DNA of 39,562 nucleotides from Hyphomicrobiales bacterium (GTDB lineage Bacteria > Pseudomonadota > Alphaproteobacteria > Rhizobiales > Xanthobacteraceae), in assembly GCA_003140315.1 (NCBI GenBank), contig PLJS01000049.1, positions 1-39,562 on the forward strand. The letters run 5' to 3'. Positions 8,465-18,091 of this stretch are shown here, one piece after another. Below the pieces are notes generated by a model that saw only the letters and a list, made by a program, of their open reading frames with translations, made no database searches and had not been told where the DNA came from. The position numbers were made by a program, and so were the translations under genes. Within the stretch, counting starts at the first letter, position 1. Each line of letters begins with the position of its first letter.

Positions 8465-10582
8465 CTATTCGTACCGCAATGCCTCGATGGGATCGAGGCT
8501 CGCGGCCTTTCGCGCCGGGTAGTAGCCGAAGAAAATGCCGACCGCGGCGGAGAACAGGAACCCGCCCGCGATGGCGGTCCACGAAATGGGCGCTGGCCAA
8601 CCCGCGACCAGCGAGATGCCGACGGACAGCGCCGATCCAATCACGATTCCTACGAAGCCTCCGGTCGCGCTGAGAAACACGGCCTCGGCGAGAAACTGCA
8701 GCAGGACATGAAGCCGGCGAGCGCCGATCGCCATGCGCAGGCCGATCTCGCGCGTGCGCTCGGTCACCGACACGAGCAGGATGTTCATGATGCCGATGCC
8801 GCCTACGAGCAGCGATATCGAGGCAACGGCGGCGAGCAGGAGCGCCATGATGCGGCTCGAGCCCTCTGCGGTCTCGGCGATCTGGCTCAGGTTACGTACC
8901 GAGAAATCGTTGACGGTTCCGCCGCGAATGCGGTGGCGCCGTGTCAGCAGGTCCGTGATGTCGCGGATCGCGGGCTGAACGCGCGATTGGTCCACGGCCT
9001 GGACGAAGATCTGGTTGACGAAGCCGACGAGACGCGGTTGCAGGCCATAGGGATTGGGTGGTGGGGGATAGATCCAGTTGATCGCGGTCTGCGACTGGCT
9101 CGGCGCCGCGACGCCGAGCACCTTTCGCTCGGCCGTGCTGAACGGGATCATCACCAGGTCGTCCTGATCCGTGCCGTAGGTCGTCTGCCCCTTGGACGCC
9201 AGCACGCCGATCACGCGCAGCGGCATGCTCTTGACCTGGATGACCGCGCCGACCGGATTGGCGTCCTCCCCGAACAGCTGACGAGCGACCGTCTGGCCGA
9301 GCACCACCACGAGCGTGGCCTGGTTGTCGTCCTCTGCGGTGATCCCGCGACCGACCGCGATCCGCCAATTGGTCATGGACGGATAGATCGGACTGATCCC
9401 TTGAATGCCGGTCGTCCAGTTCTGGTTGCCGTACTGGATCTGCCCGCTCTGGCGAATGAGATAGCTCACCTGACCGACGGCCGGAACTTCGCGCAGGATC
9501 GCCTGCGCGTCCCCAAGTGTCAGGGTCGATGCGCTGCCCGAGCCCGCGCGGAACCCGCCCGTCGTCACGGCCCCGGGAAGCACCACCACGAGGTTCGTGC
9601 CGAGGCTCTCGATCTGCTTGCGCACCGCGTCGTTGGCGCCTTGTCCAACCGCCACCATAGCGATCAGCGCCGCAACGCCGATGAATACGCCAAGCATCGT
9701 CAGGCCCGAGCGCATCTTGTTGCGATTGATGGCCTGAATGGCCGCGGCCATAATCATCAGGCCGAACGCCCAGCAGGCGCCGGTCGAGGGCACGGCCAGA
9801 AGCGAGGTACTTTGCGGATGGAACAGCGCCATGTCTTGTCTTGCCGTTCCGCTTGCCGCCACTGGCGACGGCCTTGTGAGCGTTCGCTTCCTCTCGTCGG
9901 ATACGATCTGCCCGTCGCGCATGGTGAGGACGCGATCCGCATAGGCCGCGATGTCCGTCTCGTGCGTGACCACGATGATGGTGACACCCTGCTCGCGATT
10001 CAGCGCGGTCAGTGTCTCCATGATCTCGTGCGACGTACGCGTGTCGAGATTGCCGGTCGGCTCGTCGGCGAGCAGCAGGCTCGGCCGGTTGATCAGGGCC
10101 CGCGCGATCGCCACCCGCTGCTGCTGGCCGCCCGATAATTGCGCCGGCGTGTTGCGCTCGCGCGCGCCGAGCCCGAGAAGAGCGAGCGCGGCGCGCGCGC
10201 GCTGCGAACGCGACGCGGCGCTTGCCGGACCGGACACCGCGTAGAACAACGGAAGCGCGACGTTCTCGATCGCACTGGTGCGCGCCAGCAGATTGAAGCT
10301 CTGGAACACGAACCCCAGCCGTTCGCTGCGGATGCGGGCAAGGTCAGGCTCACCGAGCCCTGCGACATCGACGCCTTCAAAGAAGTAGTGACCGCTGGTC
10401 GGGCGGTCGAGACAGCCGAGCACCGCCATCAGCGTCGACTTGCCCGATCCCGACGATCCCATGATGGCAACGAACTCGCCGGTCTCGACGGTGAGGTCGA
10501 CGTCGCGCAAGGCGTGCACGTCGACATCGCCGGTGTGATAGGTCCGCGTGACCTTGTCGACCCTGATGACCGGTTCTGACAT
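8465..10582 (-). CDS. macB: MacB-type ABC exporter (ATPase-permease fusion)
   Basis: This is a 705-residue half-transporter that forms the energising inner-membrane part of a tripartite MacAB-TolC-like efflux system. Residues 1-230 are the ATPase: Walker [10 protein letters not shown] at 42-50, signature LSGGQQQR and Walker [10 protein letters not shown] linker follows, then a MacB/FtsX permease with one membrane helix near residue 275 ([20 protein letters not shown]), a large periplasmic domain, and three C-terminal helices with the [19 protein letters not shown] motif. It is slightly longer than E. coli MacB (about 650 residues). The adaptor gene ends 17 bases upstream. The substrate may be a macrolide, lipopeptide or other envelope-active compound. 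Confidence 0.92.
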   Translation of the reverse strand: MSEPVIRVDKVTRTYHTGDVDVHALRDVDLTVETGEFVAIMGSSGSGKSTLMAVLGCLDRPTSGHYFFEGVDVAGLGEPDLARIRSERLGFVFQSFNLLARTSAIENVALPLFYAVSGPASAASRSQRARAALALLGLGARERNTPAQLSGGQQQRVAIARALINRPSLLLADEPTGNLDTRTSHEIMETLTALNREQGVTIIVVTHETDIAAYADRVLTMRDGQIVSDERKRTLTRPSPVAASGTARQDMALFHPQSTSLLAVPSTGACWAFGLMIMAAAIQAINRNKMRSGLTMLGVFIGVAALIAMVAVGQGANDAVRKQIESLGTNLVVVLPGAVTTGGFRAGSGSASTLTLGDAQAILREVPAVGQVSYLIRQSGQIQYGNQNWTTGIQGISPIYPSMTNWRIAVGRGITAEDDNQATLVVVLGQTVARQLFGEDANPVGAVIQVKSMPLRVIGVLASKGQTTYGTDQDDLVMIPFSTAERKVLGVAAPSQSQTAINWIYPPPPNPYGLQPRLVGFVNQIFVQAVDQSRVQPAIRDITDLLTRRHRIRGGTVNDFSVRNLSQIAETAEGSSRIMALLLAAVASISLLVGGIGIMNILLVSVTERTREIGLRMAIGARRLHVLLQFLAEAVFLSATGGFVGIVIGSALSVGISLVAGWPAPISWTAIAGGFLFSAAVGIFFGYYPARKAASLDPIEALRYE

Positions 10583-10599
10583 TGCAGGCCCCGTATCCG

Positions 10600-11913
10600 C
10601 TACAGACGGGGCAGCGGAATGCCGCGGCCGCCGGTGGCTTGCCGCTGCTCGGAGATGATTACCTGGTCGCCGGCAATAAGTTCGCCCTGCACGATCTCGG
10701 TGAAATTGTCGTCATCGAGGTCCGTGACGACCGGGATCGGCGTGGGCTTTCCGTCGCGCAGCACCCATACGCGTGCGCGATTTGCCGGCGCGGCCTCGAC
10801 TGGATTGCCTTCGTCGGTTCCGAGCGGCTGCTGGGTTGCCGGCTTGAGGCCGGTGGGCACATAGCGCAGCGCCTGATTTGGCACGCGCAGTACGTTGTCG
10901 CGTCGATCAACGATGATCCGTGTCGCCGTCGTCATCCCGGGCTTCAGCGCCAAGTCCTGATTGGCAAAACCGAGAACGACATCGAAAGTCACCACGTTCT
11001 GCACCGTCTGCGGGGACTGGCGAACCTGCGTGACCACAGCGTCGAACGTGCGCTTGGGAAAGGCGTCGACGGTGAAGCTCGCCTTGTTGCCCTCCTTGAT
11101 GCCGCCGATGTCGCTTTCGCTCACGTTCGCATCGACTTGCATCTGCGTGAGGTCGGTCGCGATGAGGAACAGGGTCGGCGTCTGGAAGCTCGCAGCGACC
11201 GTCTGACCCCTGGTCACGTTGCGCGACACGACGGTGCCGTCGACCGGAGACACGATATCGGTGTATCCGAGATTGATTTCGGCGGCCGCAAGCTCCGCTT
11301 TGCGCTGCTCGATAACGGCCAGCTCCAGATTGATCTGGGCTTGCGCTTGGTCATAGACGTTCTTGGCATTGTCGACCGCGTCCTTGGAGGCCGCACTCGT
11401 CTTAACCAGGAGCTCCTGCCGCTCGTAGCTGACCTTCGCGTAGACGAGGCTCGCCTGATCCTTTTCGAGCTGCGCGCGGGCTTGCGCCAAGTTGGCCTTC
11501 GCCTGGTCGACCACGGTCTGATAGGGACGCGGATCAATCTTCGCGCAAATCTGGCCTTGCTTGACCTCCGTATTGTAGTCGCACTGGAGCTGCTGGATGA
11601 CGCCGGACACGTATGTCCCGACGATGATGGTAAGCACCGGGTTGACGGTGCCGGTCGCCGTAACCGTGCGGGCGATATCGCCTCTGCTGACCGGCGCCGT
11701 CGCATAGCTCACGCTCGCGCGGCCGTGCATCGTCCACCAAGTCACGGCGGCGCCCGCAAGGATCACAAGCAGCACGAGGCCGATCACCCAGCGCCTTCCA
11801 AAACGACGTCGCCGCGCGGTCGGTACCGGCGGCACCACCGGATGAGGCGCAATCGGCACCACTTTGCCAAGCGGCACCCCTTGTGACGGATTGCTGCGCA
11901 CGTTCTCGATCAT
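10600..11913 (-). CDS. macA: MacA-like periplasmic adaptor (RND/HlyD type)
   Basis: This is the membrane-fusion partner of MacB, 437 residues from ATG 11913. The frame is open to 12012, but that start would place coding sequence over the FixK-type box at 11977-11990, while GGAA lies 9 bases before ATG 11913. A cytoplasmic Pro-rich start is followed by a membrane anchor (VIGLVLLVILAGAAVTW). Next come the lipoyl half-motif VSGVIQQL, a long alpha-hairpin (YQTVVDQAKANLAQARAQLE), SPVDGTVVSRNV, and beta-barrel and proximal domains. A Cys-containing QCDYNTEVKQGQ replaces the usual VxVGDxVKKGQ. No TolC gene is in the window. Confidence 0.9.
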   Translation of the reverse strand: MIENVRSNPSQGVPLGKVVPIAPHPVVPPVPTARRRRFGRRWVIGLVLLVILAGAAVTWWTMHGRASVSYATAPVSRGDIARTVTATGTVNPVLTIIVGTYVSGVIQQLQCDYNTEVKQGQICAKIDPRPYQTVVDQAKANLAQARAQLEKDQASLVYAKVSYERQELLVKTSAASKDAVDNAKNVYDQAQAQINLELAVIEQRKAELAAAEINLGYTDIVSPVDGTVVSRNVTRGQTVAASFQTPTLFLIATDLTQMQVDANVSESDIGGIKEGNKASFTVDAFPKRTFDAVVTQVRQSPQTVQNVVTFDVVLGFANQDLALKPGMTTATRIIVDRRDNVLRVPNQALRYVPTGLKPATQQPLGTDEGNPVEAAPANRARVWVLRDGKPTPIPVVTDLDDDNFTEIVQGELIAGDQVIISEQRQATGGRGIPLPRL

Positions 11914-11976
11914 ATCAGCGAGTTCCGCATCATCATTTCCAGCTTTTATCGTTAGCGGATGACCGGTCCTGGCGTT

Positions 11977-11990
11977 TTGACCCGGATCAA
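11977..11990. promoter_or_regulatory. FixK/FNR-type box upstream of macA
   Basis: TTGACCCGGATCAA fits the FixK/FNR consensus TTG(A/C)-N6-(T/G)CAA. Its centre is 70 bases before the preferred macA start on the minus strand, so an activator at -41.5 would put the transcript start near 11942. It supports ATG 11913 as the macA start and suggests oxygen control of macA-macB-adh. Confidence 0.75.
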
Positions 11991-12046
11991 AACCCCACCA
12001 ACCGAGGCCCACTCTGAAATGGCCCCGGCAACCAGCGCGGCAGGAA

Positions 12047-12060
12047 TTGACTCACGTCAA
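12047..12060. promoter_or_regulatory. FixK/FNR-type box upstream of the CBS-BON gene
   Basis: TTGACTCACGTCAA is a symmetric TTGAC-N4-GTCAA palindrome. Its centre is 55 bases before ATG 12109, which predicts transcription from about 12095 with a short leader. With the box at 11977 it makes a divergent two-box promoter region, probably one box per direction. Confidence 0.78.
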
Positions 12061-12108
12061 AGCAACGCAAGCGGACTGCGAATATCGAGAAGCCAAATGG
12101 AGGATGCT

Positions 12109-12858
12109 ATGAAAGCCGGAGATGTGATGACGCGGCACGTCGTGTCGGTCAGGCCGGAGACCTCGATCCTCGATATGGCCCAGTTGATGCTGAAAGACCG
12201 GATCAGCGGCCTTCCGGTCATCGACGCCGACGGAACCCTGGTCGGCGTCGTGACCGAAGGCGATTGCCTGCGCCGCACCGAGACCAAGACCGAGAAGTCG
12301 CGGCCGCGCTGGCTGGAGTTCCTAATGGGACGCGATCGGCTCGCCAGCGAATACATCCACTCGCATGGCCGCAAGGTCTCGGAGGTGATGACGCCGGATC
12401 CGGTGACCGCGACCGAGGACACCCCGCTCGATGAGGTCGTGCATCTCATGGAGACGCGCCGCGTCAAACGCATCCTGGTTTTGCGCGGCCCGCAGGTCGT
12501 AGGCATCATCGCCCGCGCGGACCTGTTGCACGCTCTGGCGAGCACCGTACGTGAGATCGCGCCTAGCGAAGCCGACGACATATCGATCCGCAATCAGGTG
12601 TTCGCCGATCTCGACCGGCAGTCCTGGGCCCCCTCCAAGCTCATCAATGTCACGGTGCGCAGCGGCACTGTCGACTTGTGGGGCGTGGTGCTTGCTCCGA
12701 ACCAGCGTGAAGCCGCGATCGTGGCCGCCGAGAACGTCCCGGGCGTCAAGGCTGTGCGCAGTCATCTCGTCTGGGTCGAGCCCATGTCGGGAATGGTTAT
12801 GGAAGACCCGAGCGACGAGGTCGCGGGGAAAAGGACGACGACAGACGAAGCAGCTTGA
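12109..12858 (+). CDS. CBS-pair and BON domain protein
   Basis: This is a 249-residue cytoplasmic protein. ATG 12109 is chosen because GGAGG lies five bases upstream and inside the longer open frame. Residues 1-60 and 90-145 are two CBS motifs (MKAGDVMTRHVVSVRPETS; VSEVMTPDPVTATEDTPLDE). Such a pair usually binds adenine nucleotides and reports energy state. Residues 165-235 form a BON domain (LINVTVRSGTVDLWGVV; GVKAVRSHLVWVEP), usually linked to lipid or envelope binding. The same architecture is known from hypoxia-related proteins in other bacteria. It is followed after 39 bases by a universal stress protein gene, which fits a low-oxygen stress operon. Confidence 0.9.
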   Translation: MKAGDVMTRHVVSVRPETSILDMAQLMLKDRISGLPVIDADGTLVGVVTEGDCLRRTETKTEKSRPRWLEFLMGRDRLASEYIHSHGRKVSEVMTPDPVTATEDTPLDEVVHLMETRRVKRILVLRGPQVVGIIARADLLHALASTVREIAPSEADDISIRNQVFADLDRQSWAPSKLINVTVRSGTVDLWGVVLAPNQREAAIVAAENVPGVKAVRSHLVWVEPMSGMVMEDPSDEVAGKRTTTDEAA

Positions 12859-12897
12859 TCCGGAGCGGAGCGACAAGAAGGCTCAACGGTACTCGCG

Positions 12898-13764
12898 ATG
12901 AAATCGATCCTGGTCCCTGTCGGCGGTAGCGATCGCGATGAGGCTGTGTTTCAGACAGCCCTCGCCGCGGCCAGACCCTTGTCGGCGCATCTCGATTTCT
13001 TCCACGTCCGCATCAGCGCCGGAGCGGCGGCGGTCCACACGCCGCATATCGAATTTGCGCGGGGAGCCGGACTGCGGCACGCCATGGCGGAGCTGCGCGC
13101 GGACGCGGAGACACGCTCGGCCGCCGCGCGACACCATGTCGATGAGTTCTGCCAGCGTTCCTACGTCGCGATCGTCGACGAGCCTGACGCTCGTTCCGCC
13201 GTTTCGGCGAGTTGGCGCGAAGAGCAAGGCGACGGCGCGGAACGGATCATGCGCCGGGCTCGCCACAGCGATCTCATCGTGATGGGACGCCACACGCGCC
13301 CTGATGGACTACCGCCGGATTTGGCGGAGACGCTTCTGCTCGGTTGCGGTCATCCCATTATCCTTGCGCCCCCTCGGCCGCCGCGAAAACTGACCGGCAC
13401 GGTCATGATCTGCTGGAAGGAGACGGCTGAATCGGCGCGCGCCGTTTGCGCCGCAATGCCGCTGCTCGCCAAGGCCGATCGCGTGCTCTTGGTCAGCGCG
13501 CTCGACGCCAGTGACGAACCAGGCGAATCCGCGATCGAGGTCGTCCGCCAGCTCGCATGGAACGGCGTGCGCGCCGAGGTCCAGCAACACACCGCCGACG
13601 GCCGCCCGACCGAGGCGCTGCTGTCCTCGGCGGCACAAGCTTGCGGCGCAGACCTCGTGGTGATGGGCGGCTATGGCTATAGCCGGACGCGGGAAACCAT
13701 CTTTGGCGGCTGCACCGAAGCCTTTCTTCGCAACGGCGAGACCGCAGTGCTCCTGATGCACTGA
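12898..13764 (+). CDS. Universal stress protein, tandem Usp domains
   Basis: This 288-residue protein has two Usp folds. The first (residues 1-150) starts MKSILVPVGGSDRDEAV and keeps DLIVMGRHTRPDG but not a full nucleotide loop. The second (about 160-288) has the ATP-binding signature GGYGYSRTRETIFGGCTEAF, close to G-2x-G-9x-G(S/T). Usp proteins are cytoplasmic ATP- or ligand-binding proteins that help survival under starvation or oxygen limitation. The short gap after the CBS-BON gene suggests co-transcription from the box at 12047. Confidence 0.9.
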   Translation: MKSILVPVGGSDRDEAVFQTALAAARPLSAHLDFFHVRISAGAAAVHTPHIEFARGAGLRHAMAELRADAETRSAAARHHVDEFCQRSYVAIVDEPDARSAVSASWREEQGDGAERIMRRARHSDLIVMGRHTRPDGLPPDLAETLLLGCGHPIILAPPRPPRKLTGTVMICWKETAESARAVCAAMPLLAKADRVLLVSALDASDEPGESAIEVVRQLAWNGVRAEVQQHTADGRPTEALLSSAAQACGADLVVMGGYGYSRTRETIFGGCTEAFLRNGETAVLLMH

Positions 13765-13815
13765 CGCACGATCGCGGGGCGTCATCGCCTCCACATACAT
13801 GCCGGGAGCGGATCA

Positions 13816-14376
13816 ATGGACCTGAAAAATGCCGTCTATGGACGCCGCGCGGTTCGCGACTATGCGTCCGACCCGGTCAACGACGAGATCGTGCAAAACC
13901 TCATCAGCGCGGCCATTCAGGCGCCGAGCGCGATGAACCAGCAACTCTGGGCGTTCACGGTCGTGCGCGACCAGACGCTGCTCGACCGGATCTCACGCGA
14001 GTCCAAGGCCTACATGCTCGGGAATGCGCCTGCCGGCTCCGTCCCGTCGCATCTGAGCGCGATGCTGCACAATCCGGATTTTCATATCTTCTATCACGCA
14101 CCGGTGCTGATCGTGATCACCGCGACGGCCGATGGCCCTTGGATCGTCGAGGACTGCGCACTCGCGGCGCAGAACCTGATGCTTTCAGCCTTTGCCCAAG
14201 GGCTCGGCTCCTGCTGGATCGGGTTCGCGCAGAAATGGCTCGGCACGCCGGACGGCAAGGCGGCGCTCGGTATCCCGGCGGCGCACGTTCCGGTCGCGCC
14301 GATCATCATCGGGCGCCCGAAAGCGCCCGCACCCGCCATCCCCCGCAAGGCGCCGGACATCCGCTGGCTCCGGTAA
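13816..14376 (+). CDS. Nitroreductase family protein
   Basis: This FMN-dependent nitroreductase-fold enzyme has 186 residues. The N-terminal YGRRAVRDYASDPV carries the Arg pair that grips the FMN phosphate. APSAMNQQLWAF is the usual second flavin-binding stretch, and AFAQGLGSCWIGF closes the fold. Family members reduce nitro compounds, quinones or flavins with NAD(P)H. It sits 51 bases after the universal stress gene on the same strand and may be the third gene of that unit. Its partner or substrate is unknown; electron disposal at low oxygen is a reasonable inference. Confidence 0.9.
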   Translation: MDLKNAVYGRRAVRDYASDPVNDEIVQNLISAAIQAPSAMNQQLWAFTVVRDQTLLDRISRESKAYMLGNAPAGSVPSHLSAMLHNPDFHIFYHAPVLIVITATADGPWIVEDCALAAQNLMLSAFAQGLGSCWIGFAQKWLGTPDGKAALGIPAAHVPVAPIIIGRPKAPAPAIPRKAPDIRWLR

Positions 14377-14455
14377 CGGCGCCGTCTCGCGCCCGATGCG
14401 CGCGGGCGCCAGCATTCAGTTGAATTCAGCTTCGTGACTTCATACGAAGCCCGCC

Positions 14456-15361
14456 ATGTCATGGCTGCTCTTTGCATTCTCAGGTCCCATTCTGTGGGCC
14501 ATCTCGACGCACTTGGATAAGTATCTCGTCGAGCGCTATTTCAAGGACACCAGCGTCGCGGTGCTGCTCGTCTTTACGGCGCTGATGGGCCTCGTCCTGC
14601 TGCCGTTCATCTGGGTGTTCGAGCCGGGCGTCGCAAAAATCCCCATCTGGAGCGTTCTCGTCATCGTTTCGTCCGGCCTCCTCTACATGGGCGCCATGTT
14701 CTTCTATCTGGAGGCCCTGCAGCGCGAGGAAGCATCGACCGTCGCGCCGTTTTTCCAGGCCTCGCCGCTGTTTGCCTATGCGCTCGGATATGTCGTGCTG
14801 GGTGAGAGGCTGTTGGCGACGCAACTCTTCGGCGGCGGCCTCATCGTTGGCGGCGCCATTCTGCTCTCGATACGCCCGGGCGGCGCCATAGCATTCAAGA
14901 CGCGGCTCGTCGTCCTGATGCTCGCATGTGCGCTTTGCGTTGCGTTGAGCTCGCTGATCTTCAAGATCTTCGCGGTCAGTACCGAATTCTGGACCACGAC
15001 GTTCTGGACCTTCGTAGGCGAGGCGATGATCGGCGCCGCGATCCTGGCGGCCCCCGCCCACCGCCGGCAGTTCGTCCATCTGTTCAAGGTGCACCGGACG
15101 GCCCTGATCGGCATCAACGCCAGCAACGAGCTCATCAACCTCGGCGGCAGCCTCGGCGCTCGCTACGCGCTGATGCTCGCGCCGCTCAGCGTCGTGCAGG
15201 CCATCACGAGCACGTCCACGCTGTTCGTTTTCCTGTTCGGGATGGCGATTTCGATCTTGTTCCCGGGCTTCGGACGGGAGGAATTGTCAGCTAAGGCGCT
15301 CGCCACCAAAGGTGTCTGCGCGGTGCTGATCGTCGCCGGCGTGATTCTCATCAGTCGCTGA
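14456..15361 (+). CDS. EamA/DMT family membrane permease
   Basis: This is a 301-residue integral membrane protein with about ten helices, as in drug/metabolite transporters: it starts MSWLLFAFSGPILWAIS and ends with a hydrophobic VCAVLIVAGVILISR. An EamA repeat is visible around residues 85-140 (EEASTVAPFFQASPLFAYAL; VVLGERLL), the usual P-x-x-x-x-x-x-A-x-x-x-GE pattern. The substrate is unknown. It is 79 bases after the nitroreductase gene and converges on mgtA with only 12 bases between the stops. Confidence 0.88.
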   Translation: MSWLLFAFSGPILWAISTHLDKYLVERYFKDTSVAVLLVFTALMGLVLLPFIWVFEPGVAKIPIWSVLVIVSSGLLYMGAMFFYLEALQREEASTVAPFFQASPLFAYALGYVVLGERLLATQLFGGGLIVGGAILLSIRPGGAIAFKTRLVVLMLACALCVALSSLIFKIFAVSTEFWTTTFWTFVGEAMIGAAILAAPAHRRQFVHLFKVHRTALIGINASNELINLGGSLGARYALMLAPLSVVQAITSTSTLFVFLFGMAISILFPGFGREELSAKALATKGVCAVLIVAGVILISR

Positions 15362-15373
15362 CACGAACTTCGC

Positions 15374-17902
15374 TCACTTGCTGCTTTTGCCGGCGAAGGT
15401 CTTGACCCACTCTGCGGCGACAAGATAGGCCGCCACGAGCCCCACGATGGTGACTAACACCAGCGCCGGCACTGCCGCAAAGCCGAACGCGGTTCCGAGC
15501 GGTGTCAGAGCGATGACCAGCGCCACCGCGAGCGCCATGAGCGAGCTTGCGACCAACACCGGATGCGCGCGGCTGACCCAGGCGGGGCCATAGGTCCGGA
15601 TGATGAAGATTACCAGGATCTGGGTCGCCATCGATTCAACGAACCAAGCGGTGCGAAACAGCTCTGGGCCCGCCTTGAATCCCCAGATCAGCACCGCGAA
15701 GGTCGCGATGTCGAAGACCGACGACAGAGCGCCCATGACCAGTGTGAATCGCAGGATTCCGCCCATGTCCCATTCGCGCGGCCGCGCGAGATCCTGCGGA
15801 TCCACGCGATCGAGCGGAATCCCGATCTCGGACAGATCGTAAAGCAGGTTGTTGAGCAGGATCTGTACCGGCAGCAGCGGCAGGAACGGCAGCACCAGCG
15901 AGGCGAGCGCCATCGACAGCATATTGCCGAAGTTCGAGCTGGTCCCCATGCGGACGTATTTCAGGATGTTGGCGAATGTCCGCCGCCCCTCCTCGACCCC
16001 ATCGGCCAGCACACCGAGATCCGTGGACAGAAGGATCATGTCGGCGGCGCCGCGGGCAACGTCCGTCGCCCCTTCGACCGAAAGCCCGACCTCGGCGGCA
16101 TGGATCGCGGGCGCGTCGTTCACGCCATCCCCGATGAAGCCGACCGTGTGGCCGCGGGTCTGGAGGGCGTGGATGATGCGTGTCTTCTGATCGGGCGAGA
16201 CCCGCGCGAACAGATCGACGCCGTCCACCCGCCCGACGAGCGCCGGTTGGGTGAGCGCGGCGATCTCGCTGCCGATCAGCATCCCCTGCACCGGAATCTT
16301 CAGCGTCTGCGCCAGATGCTGAACCACCGCCTCATGGTCACCCGACACGATCTTGACGCGCACGCCGGCCGCGGCGAGCCGCGCGACCGCGGCGCCCGCG
16401 CTGGCCTTGGGCGGATCGACAAAGACGCAGAAGCCGGCGATCACCAGGTCATGCTCGTCTTCCCCCGTCAGCGCATGGCAATCCTTGGGCATCGCCTTCC
16501 AGGCGACCGCAAGAACCCGGTTGCCAAGCGCCGCCTGATCATCGGCCAGCCGCCGGAGAGCCTCGCGCGCGGTCGCATCGAGCGGCTTCGCGCTGCCATC
16601 GCCCAGATCGAGCGCGCCTGCGCGCGCAAGCACCGCTTCCGGTGCACCCTTGATGATGAGGGCCCGCTCGCCGCTTTTCTCGACAAGCACCGACACGCAG
16701 CGGCGCTCGAAGTCGAAAGGGACCTCGTCGATCTTGGTCCAGTCCTGGAAGCGCCGGTCGCCGCAATGCTGGACGATCGCCTGGTCGAGCGGACTGCGAA
16801 TCCCGCTCTCGAAGCTGCTGTTCACGCCGGCAAGGACGAGGACGCGTTCGCTGTCCTTGCCGTCGGGGCCGGGATGGCCGACGAGCGTGATGCGCGCTTC
16901 GGTCAGCGTCCCGGTCTTGTCGGTGCACAACACATCCATCGCACCAAGATCGTGGATGGCCGCGAGGCGCTTCACCACCACGCGCTTTCCCGCCATGCGC
17001 ATCGCGCCGCGCGACAGCGTGACGGTCATCACCATCGGCAGCAGCTCGGGCGTCAGGCCGACCGCGAGCGCGACCGCAAACAGGAACGCTTCGAGCAGTG
17101 GGCGCCCGAACGCGATATTCACGAGTAGGACAAAAAGCACGAGGAAGACCGTGAGCCGAAGGATCAGCAGCCCGAGCCGGTGAATGCCGCGTTCAAAGGC
17201 GCTCGGCGGCTCTGCCGCCCCCAGCGCCACCGCAATGCCGCCAAATCGCGTGGCAGGCCCGGTCGCGACCACCAGCATGCTCGCGTCGCCGCTCACGACA
17301 GAGGTGCCGGCGAACAGTGCGTTGAACGCATCAGCGGGTTCGGTTCCTTCGCACACGCCGGCTCGCTTGTCCGCCGGATAGGGCTCACCGGTCATCAGCG
17401 CTTCATTCACATGGACGTTGCGGCTCTCGATGATCATGCCGTCGGCCGGAACCAGATCGCCGGCCCGAAGCTCGACCACGTCGCCCGGAACGACTTGATC
17501 GACCGGGATCGAGATCACCTTGCCGTCGCGGCGCACGTCGGCGTGAATCGCGACAGAGCGCTTGAGCGCCTCGGCGGCAACTTCGGCGCGCTGTTCCTGC
17601 ACGACGTCCAGGATGATGGACAGGGCAACCACGATCAGGATGATGACGAAGCTCGCGACGTCTCCGGTCAGCCCCGAGATCGCCGCCGCGACGAGAAGAA
17701 TTGCAACCAGCGGTTCGGCGAACCGCTTGGCGACCTTGACGGCAATGCGCATTCGCGGCGCATCGACGACGGAGTTCGGGCCATAGCGTGCGAGCCGTGC
17801 CGTTGCCTCAGTCGCGGTGAGCCCGGCCGCGTTGGCCTGCACGCGGTCGAAGAGGGTCGCGATGGGGACGCGCCAGAAGACTTCAGCCGGCTGCTCAGGC
17901 AT
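15374..17902 (-). CDS. mgtA: Magnesium-translocating P-type ATPase (MgtA-like)
   Basis: This is an 842-residue P-type ATPase of the PIIIB (MgtA/MgtB) class, which drives Mg2+ import in other bacteria. An N-terminal cytoplasmic segment is followed by TM1-2 (residues 62-100), the actuator TGEP (171-174), TM4 with GLTPELLPM (about 282-290, the class-typical replacement of PEGL), the phosphorylated Asp in DKTGTLT (328-334), and the hinge GDGVNDAP. The C-terminal membrane part starts near TSSNFGNMLSMALASL. It is transcribed away from phaC, and the FixK-type box at 18011 lies 115 bases before its start. No magnesium-sensing leader was recognised upstream. Confidence 0.92.
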   Translation of the reverse strand: MPEQPAEVFWRVPIATLFDRVQANAAGLTATEATARLARYGPNSVVDAPRMRIAVKVAKRFAEPLVAILLVAAAISGLTGDVASFVIILIVVALSIILDVVQEQRAEVAAEALKRSVAIHADVRRDGKVISIPVDQVVPGDVVELRAGDLVPADGMIIESRNVHVNEALMTGEPYPADKRAGVCEGTEPADAFNALFAGTSVVSGDASMLVVATGPATRFGGIAVALGAAEPPSAFERGIHRLGLLILRLTVFLVLFVLLVNIAFGRPLLEAFLFAVALAVGLTPELLPMVMTVTLSRGAMRMAGKRVVVKRLAAIHDLGAMDVLCTDKTGTLTEARITLVGHPGPDGKDSERVLVLAGVNSSFESGIRSPLDQAIVQHCGDRRFQDWTKIDEVPFDFERRCVSVLVEKSGERALIIKGAPEAVLARAGALDLGDGSAKPLDATAREALRRLADDQAALGNRVLAVAWKAMPKDCHALTGEDEHDLVIAGFCVFVDPPKASAGAAVARLAAAGVRVKIVSGDHEAVVQHLAQTLKIPVQGMLIGSEIAALTQPALVGRVDGVDLFARVSPDQKTRIIHALQTRGHTVGFIGDGVNDAPAIHAAEVGLSVEGATDVARGAADMILLSTDLGVLADGVEEGRRTFANILKYVRMGTSSNFGNMLSMALASLVLPFLPLLPVQILLNNLLYDLSEIGIPLDRVDPQDLARPREWDMGGILRFTLVMGALSSVFDIATFAVLIWGFKAGPELFRTAWFVESMATQILVIFIIRTYGPAWVSRAHPVLVASSLMALAVALVIALTPLGTAFGFAAVPALVLVTIVGLVAAYLVAAEWVKTFAGKSSK

Positions 17903-18010
17903 GGCGTCCGGTCATCGCGATACATCGTTCATCTGCGGTCACCGAATTCAAACCGTGGATCCTATCGGCGCTGAATATGAATGAGATGAGCAGAGGCCCG
18001 ACAGCCCATT

Positions 18011-18024
18011 TTGACATGGGTCAA
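18011..18024. promoter_or_regulatory. FixK/FNR-type box between mgtA and phaC
   Basis: TTGACATGGGTCAA is a symmetric TTGAC-N4-GTCAA palindrome in the 189-base divergent gap. The centre is 75 bases before the phaC start and 115 before the mgtA start. The phaC spacing matches the other boxes better. TATTGT at 18050-18055 is a plausible -10 for phaC. It may serve both directions. Confidence 0.78.
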
Positions 18025-18091
18025 CGCGCAATGCGCCGATGACCTTGTTTATTGTGGCGCGCTTACCAACTCTGCTCTCATCCGAAGTGAA

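Noticed and set aside
8252-10138. Long open frame of 628 codons on the plus strand opposite macB
   Set aside because: It is antisense to a full-length MacB with all motifs. Its Arg/His/Asp-rich composition is typical of a shadow frame in GC-rich DNA.
11959-12108. Longer N-terminus for the CBS-BON protein
   Set aside because: It runs across a FixK-type box and lacks similarity; ATG 12109 has a clear GGAGG.
15563-17128. Long open frame of 521 codons opposite mgtA
   Set aside because: Antisense shadow of a clear P-type ATPase; no recognisable domain.
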